A stretch of DNA of 64,000 nucleotides from Desulfurococcales archaeon (GTDB lineage Archaea; Thermoproteota; Thermoprotei_A; Sulfolobales; Desulfurococcaceae), in assembly GCA_027022365.1 (NCBI GenBank), contig JALVYU010000026.1:186001-250000 (forward strand). Direction: 5' to 3'. How positions within the stretch are numbered: position 1 is the stretch's first letter; each line of letters starts with the position of its first letter. The notes under the pieces were generated by a model, which was given only the letters and a program-made list of their open reading frames with translations, was not told the DNA's origin and made no database searches. Both the position numbers and the translations under genes were made by a program. This document shows positions 61,012 through 64,000 of this stretch, one piece after another.

Positions 61012-61563
61012 TTAATCCCCGATATTATCAAGTAATCCCATCACTTCCTCGCTCGATAATATCTTAGCACCATATACTTTCTCCATGTACCCTAGGGCGT
61101 ACTCGTGGTCTTCCCTACTGAACGCGGCAACAGCATCTCTGACAACTATAAGGTTGAAACCATAATAGAATGCATCCCATGCAGTATGAAGTACACAGAT
61201 ATGCGTATGTATGCCTGTCAATATAACCGTGTCAATGCCTAGATCGTGAAGTACGTTAAGCAATCCAGTATCTCTGAAACCGCTGTAGTTTCTCTTATAC
61301 AATACTATATCTTCGAGGCTAGGCTTCAGCTCGTCAATGACTCTGTTCTCAGGCGAATCATAGAGTGCATGCTCTCCCCATATCTTGAGTTCATGGTCGA
61401 AGGGGAAGTGCCTGTCGCACAGATATATGACCGGTACATTTTTCTCTCTAGCCTTGATGAGGAGCTTGTTTATCACTGGAACTATCTTCTCAGCATCAGG
61501 ACTTTTGAGCCTCCCGTGAACGAACTCGTGGATCATATCTATAACTAGGACGGCAGGCCTCAT
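61012..61563 (-). CDS. Nicotinamidase/isochorismatase-family hydrolase
   Basis: A 183-residue cysteine hydrolase: the catalytic aspartate in AVLVIDMIHEF, lysine in IVLYKRNYSGF, and the nucleophile cysteine in LTGIHTHICVLHTAWDAFYYG. Archaeal homologues are nicotinamidases that recycle nicotinamide for NAD, or related amidases. ATG 61563 is preferred over 61575. It converges with the importer operon, three bases from its end, and diverges from the sRNA candidate at 61.6 kb. Confidence 0.85.
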   Translation of the reverse strand: MRPAVLVIDMIHEFVHGRLKSPDAEKIVPVINKLLIKAREKNVPVIYLCDRHFPFDHELKIWGEHALYDSPENRVIDELKPSLEDIVLYKRNYSGFRDTGLLNVLHDLGIDTVILTGIHTHICVLHTAWDAFYYGFNLIVVRDAVAAFSREDHEYALGYMEKVYGAKILSSEEVMGLLDNIGD

Positions 61564-61575
61564 GATGTAGTACAC

Positions 61576-61622
61576 CGTTTAGAAAATACTATATAACCGC
61601 TAATAGTTCTTAGGGATAACAT
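61576..61622 (+). promoter_or_regulatory. Bidirectional promoter for the hydrolase gene and the C/D sRNA candidate
   Basis: ACTATATAACC at about 61588-61598 is a near-symmetrical TATA box. Read rightward, a start 26 bases downstream is at about 61619, four bases before the C box of the sRNA candidate. Read leftward it would serve the nicotinamidase-like gene at 61563. Confidence 0.5.
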
Positions 61623-61677
61623 GTGATGAACGACTTCGGAACAGAGCATCTGCGATGAAGAACCGTGTGAGGGCTGA
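61623..61677 (+). ncRNA. C/D box sRNA candidate
   Basis: C GTGATGA (61623-61629), 12-base guide ACGACTTCGGAA, D' CAGA (61642-61645), six-base spacer, C' GCGATGA (61652-61658), a 15-base stretch and D CTGA (61674-61677). The D guide is three bases longer than usual. The TATA box at 61588-61598 places the start at the C box. A hairpin GGTAGG-(10)-CCTACC (about 61681-61704) follows, perhaps a 3' end structure. Targets not identified. Confidence 0.65.
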
Positions 61678-61884
61678 GTGGTAGGCATTCGGAGCCCTAC
61701 CTTAATCATTTGATTAAATAATTCATGATTTCTCTAAAACAGATAGTATTCATGGCTTATTAGGCATACTTTACCAGGAGCTGAGCTCTGTATATGAAAA
61801 GTTCTAGAGACATTAGTATCTTTTACACTTCTATCTTCATCCGTAACTGAACTATATTCTGTGTTTTCTTAAATGGTGTAATCT
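61678..61884. other. Intergenic region after the sRNA candidate
   Basis: About 200 bases without a credible gene. The GGTAGG/CCTACC hairpin lies at its left end and a T/A-rich stretch follows. GGTGT before the ATG at 61885 is the ribosome binding site for the membrane protein gene. Confidence 0.4.
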
Positions 61885-62502
61885 ATGCCTAGGGAGGTCA
61901 GGGTTCTCGCTGTCGAGGATAAGCCTTGGTGGATGCAGCCATTGTTCAGCTTCCCGTTTATAGGGGATCTAAGCGTCCGCCAACTCCTCATCTTGATGCT
62001 GTTTATTGTACCCGTAGTAGTACTAAGCATTACCGCTGGTCTAGGATTCATGGAGACCTTCGCTTTCTCATTGATAATGCTCTTCATAGGGCTCGGCATC
62101 GCTAAGAAACCAGTAAAATCGGTTCTCCCGGAAAAACAGCTTCTCGTCTTTCTAACCGGGAGGTATAAGCCTCGGGCCTTGGCCAGGAGTGCTGAGACGG
62201 TTGCCGAGAGAAGACATGTAGCAGGAGTTCCTGAAACAGTCGAAGTTGTAGCACGTGATTCTACCCGGATACCTACGGTCAAAATCGTGGGTGTCTTGAG
62301 GGATCCTCTCGGAAACCCCCTTGCGAACCAAGAGCTGGAAGTCCATGTTAACGGTAGGCTGCATACCCGGGTTAGAACAGGGTCTTCCGGCGAGTACGCA
62401 GTGTATTATACCCCGGATGGCCCGGGCCTATATGAGGTAGAGATCAGGCTTGGTGGTAGAACTATTCTCAGGAAAAGGGTTAGGGTGGGTGTGCGGGGTT
62501 GA
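61885..62502 (+). CDS. PrgI/VirB3-like membrane protein with C-terminal Ig-like domain
   Basis: A 205-residue protein. Residues 22-75 hold two helices in the PrgI/VirB3 pattern: FPFIGDLSVRQLLILMLFIV then GFMETFAFSLIMLFIGLGI. The C-terminal 85 residues are a beta sandwich (VGVLRDPLGNPLANQELEVH, YAVYYTPDGPGLYEVEIRL), like an Ig or carboxypeptidase regulatory fold. PrgI proteins sit next to VirB4 ATPases in conjugation-type systems, as here. It is translationally coupled to the next gene by a four-base overlap. Confidence 0.7.
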   Translation: MPREVRVLAVEDKPWWMQPLFSFPFIGDLSVRQLLILMLFIVPVVVLSITAGLGFMETFAFSLIMLFIGLGIAKKPVKSVLPEKQLLVFLTGRYKPRALARSAETVAERRHVAGVPETVEVVARDSTRIPTVKIVGVLRDPLGNPLANQELEVHVNGRLHTRVRTGSSGEYAVYYTPDGPGLYEVEIRLGGRTILRKRVRVGVRG

Positions 62503-64000
62503 AGAGGTATTATTACCAGGTTTACCCGGTGAACTATTCTCTGCTCCACGAGGACGAGCAGATCAGTATTATCGAGGGCTTCAAGGATCTCCTAAACCAG
62601 GTGAGGGGGGACCTGATAATAACCTGTAGGAGGGAGGTTAAGGAAATACGCTGGGAGGATCGCGTGTTCGAAGCCGACCTCTACAGCTTCTATATAGAGT
62701 CTTTGGAGCGTATCGATGAGTTGTTAGAGGTTTCAGGCCTGCTCTACCAGCCTCTCCTGAACCCGCCTCCGAGCCTCCTCGATCCCGGCCGGGCCCTGGT
62801 CAAGCCCAGATACATTATCCATGATGGGAGGATCTACCGTGTCCTATCGGCCTACAGGTTGCCTGCAACGCTTACAGAGGGCTTCTTGCAAGAGATCCTT
62901 CCACTGGTCGATGAAGCGAGGATCCTTGTAAAGCCCCTCCACAGACACTATGCTGTCAGAATGCTTCAGCATAGATACAGGTTTCTAAGAGCCCTCATGG
63001 CCAGCTACCAGTATGAGGGTAGGCCACCCGACTTACACATCGAAGAGGAATATACCGTCCTCGAGGAGCTTCTTCAATCGCTTGTTAGGAGGGAGACCAG
63101 TCTATTCGGTATTAGATTCGTATTGGTAGTAAGTGGTGGTTCTCGTGAGGAGGCTAGGGCTAGAGCAGAGTATGTAAAACGTGAATTGGAATCTATGGGT
63201 TTTGACGTTGACAGCCCGGCTTTTCTACAGTGGCTTATGTATGAGCTAAAAGAACCTAACCCTATTTACACTGATACTCATACCTTGGGAGCTTTCTTCC
63301 CATTCATATCTAACACGCTTATGGAGACCGACGAGGTATTCCTCGGGCTGTCTAGGATCGATAAGAGCCCGGTGTTCTACGATATCTACATCCATACAAA
63401 CTATAACCTGGTGGTTCTAGGTATTCCGGGCGCCGGTAAATCGGTTACCGGCAAAGTACTCATATACAGGTATTATAGGAGGTATGGAGAGGACATCGAC
63501 TTCTACGTTATAGATCCTGAGAACGAGTACCGACCCCTTCTACATCAGTCAGGGGGGCAGGTCATAGAGGTCAAGCCCGGGGAACCCCTAGGCCTCGACC
63601 CGTTAAAGCTACTACCGAAAAGCGATGCCGTCGACGTAGTCTCTACACTAGCTAATATTCCAGGGCATCTATACGGAGAGTTAGCCAGCCTTGTAAAGAA
63701 ACATGAAAGTATATGGAGCCTTTACGGAGAAGCTTCCGATGAACTTAGAAAATATCTGAAAGGACTACTCGAGGGACCCGAGTCATTTGTTTTCCAGGGA
63801 GAACCGGTTGAATTGGGCAACCGTGTCGGTATATTGCTTCGCGGTGTTGAGAGCGAGAAGCTCAAAAACATTATATCACTCCTAGTATTCGCTAGGATCT
63901 GGAGGAACATTGAGGAAGCCCCAAGATCGAGGAGAAAAGTTGTTGTCGTCGATGAGGCCTGGCTCCTCCTAAAGAACCCTAATGCTGCTAGGTGGATGGA
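62499..64000 (+). CDS. VirB4/HerA-type ATPase, probable CedB-like DNA-transfer ATPase (partial, runs off right edge)
   Basis: TTG 62499 opens a frame without stop to the window edge, 500 codons. Residues 1-280 are the VirB4 N-terminal region. Walker A is LGIPGAGKSVTGK near residue 308-320, with VIDPENEYRPLL after it, and Walker B is VVVVDEAWLLL near residue 483. In crenarchaea, CedB is the VirB4/HerA-related motor of the Ced DNA import system, homologous to conjugation machinery. Other VirB4-type conjugation or pilus ATPases are possible. The Ced membrane partners would lie to the right of the window. Confidence 0.82.
   Translation, partial: MKRYYYQVYPVNYSLLHEDEQISIIEGFKDLLNQVRGDLIITCRREVKEIRWEDRVFEADLYSFYIESLERIDELLEVSGLLYQPLLNPPPSLLDPGRALVKPRYIIHDGRIYRVLSAYRLPATLTEGFLQEILPLVDEARILVKPLHRHYAVRMLQHRYRFLRALMASYQYEGRPPDLHIEEEYTVLEELLQSLVRRETSLFGIRFVLVVSGGSREEARARAEYVKRELESMGFDVDSPAFLQWLMYELKEPNPIYTDTHTLGAFFPFISNTLMETDEVFLGLSRIDKSPVFYDIYIHTNYNLVVLGIPGAGKSVTGKVLIYRYYRRYGEDIDFYVIDPENEYRPLLHQSGGQVIEVKPGEPLGLDPLKLLPKSDAVDVVSTLANIPGHLYGELASLVKKHESIWSLYGEASDELRKYLKGLLEGPESFVFQGEPVELGNRVGILLRGVESEKLKNIISLLVFARIWRNIEEAPRSRRKVVVVDEAWLLLKNPNAARWM

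Overview
The window looks like a chromosomal segment of a hyperthermophilic crenarchaeon (Thermoproteota), most likely Desulfurococcales. The evidence is: archaeal-only proteins (FAU-1, aRF1, eL42, eS27, diphthine synthase, CarS, adenosine-specific kinase), the crenarchaeal aconitase-X/UbiD form of the mevalonate pathway, frequent TTG and GTG starts behind GGTG/GAGG Shine-Dalgarno sites, TATA boxes about 26 bases ahead of starts, intron-bearing tRNA genes and C/D box sRNA genes. Genus and species cannot be fixed from the sequence alone.

The most unusual locus is 14.1-16.8 kb. The initiator tRNA-Met gene lies on the minus strand and is cut into four exons over 2,261 bp by three introns. Intron 1 (1,451 nt, anticodon stem) carries an intact LAGLIDADG homing endonuclease gene running antisense to the tRNA, and a divergent 57-codon AbrB-like gene. 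A perfect 20-bp palindrome sits just after the endonuclease TATA box. Intron 2 (21 nt) is at the canonical 37/38 site. Intron 3 (712 nt, T-loop) holds a frameshifted, decayed LAGLIDADG gene. Each large intron closes with a perfect 15-bp stem. The joined exons give a complete initiator tRNA with encoded CCA. Two tandem C/D box sRNA genes lie just downstream; both guides of the first match the 16S rRNA helix 27 region.

Layout: 0-5.4 kb has an NSUN-type methyltransferase fragment, a glycosyltransferase, a macro domain protein, a MoaD-like protein, tRNA-Thr (with intron), a small decaying CRISPR array without cas genes, tRNA-Leu, FAU-1 and UPF0147. From 5.6 to 11.3 kb a six-gene minus-strand operon holds an RNase H-like protein, the Clp1/GRC3 RNA kinase, UbiD-family decarboxylase, both aconitase-X subunits and thymidylate kinase. 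With the isopentenyl phosphate kinase at 54 kb and CarS at 12 kb this covers much of archaeal lipid precursor synthesis. From 16.9 to 19.9 kb is a serine cluster (SerK-like kinase, phosphoglycerate dehydrogenase, class V aminotransferase). From 23 to 26.5 kb is a VWA-FHA-protein kinase signalling cluster resembling ArnB/ArnA. From 26.8 to 29.6 kb two PhoU-type regulators flank a structured GC-rich element.

From 29.7 to 57 kb is housekeeping and conserved archaeal genes: aRF1, Sua5/YrdC, HtpX, TatD, radical SAM proteins, threonine deaminase, HAD phosphatases, an HD hydrolase, nucleoside phosphorylase, CysRS, a RecB-like nuclease with an in-frame TAG, KptA and membrane glycosyltransferases. From 57 to 61.6 kb come diphthine synthase, a BtuFCD-type ABC importer and a nicotinamidase-like hydrolase. 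The window ends inside a VirB4/HerA-type ATPase gene that follows a PrgI/VirB3-like membrane protein, probably part of a crenarchaeal DNA-transfer (Ced-like) system.
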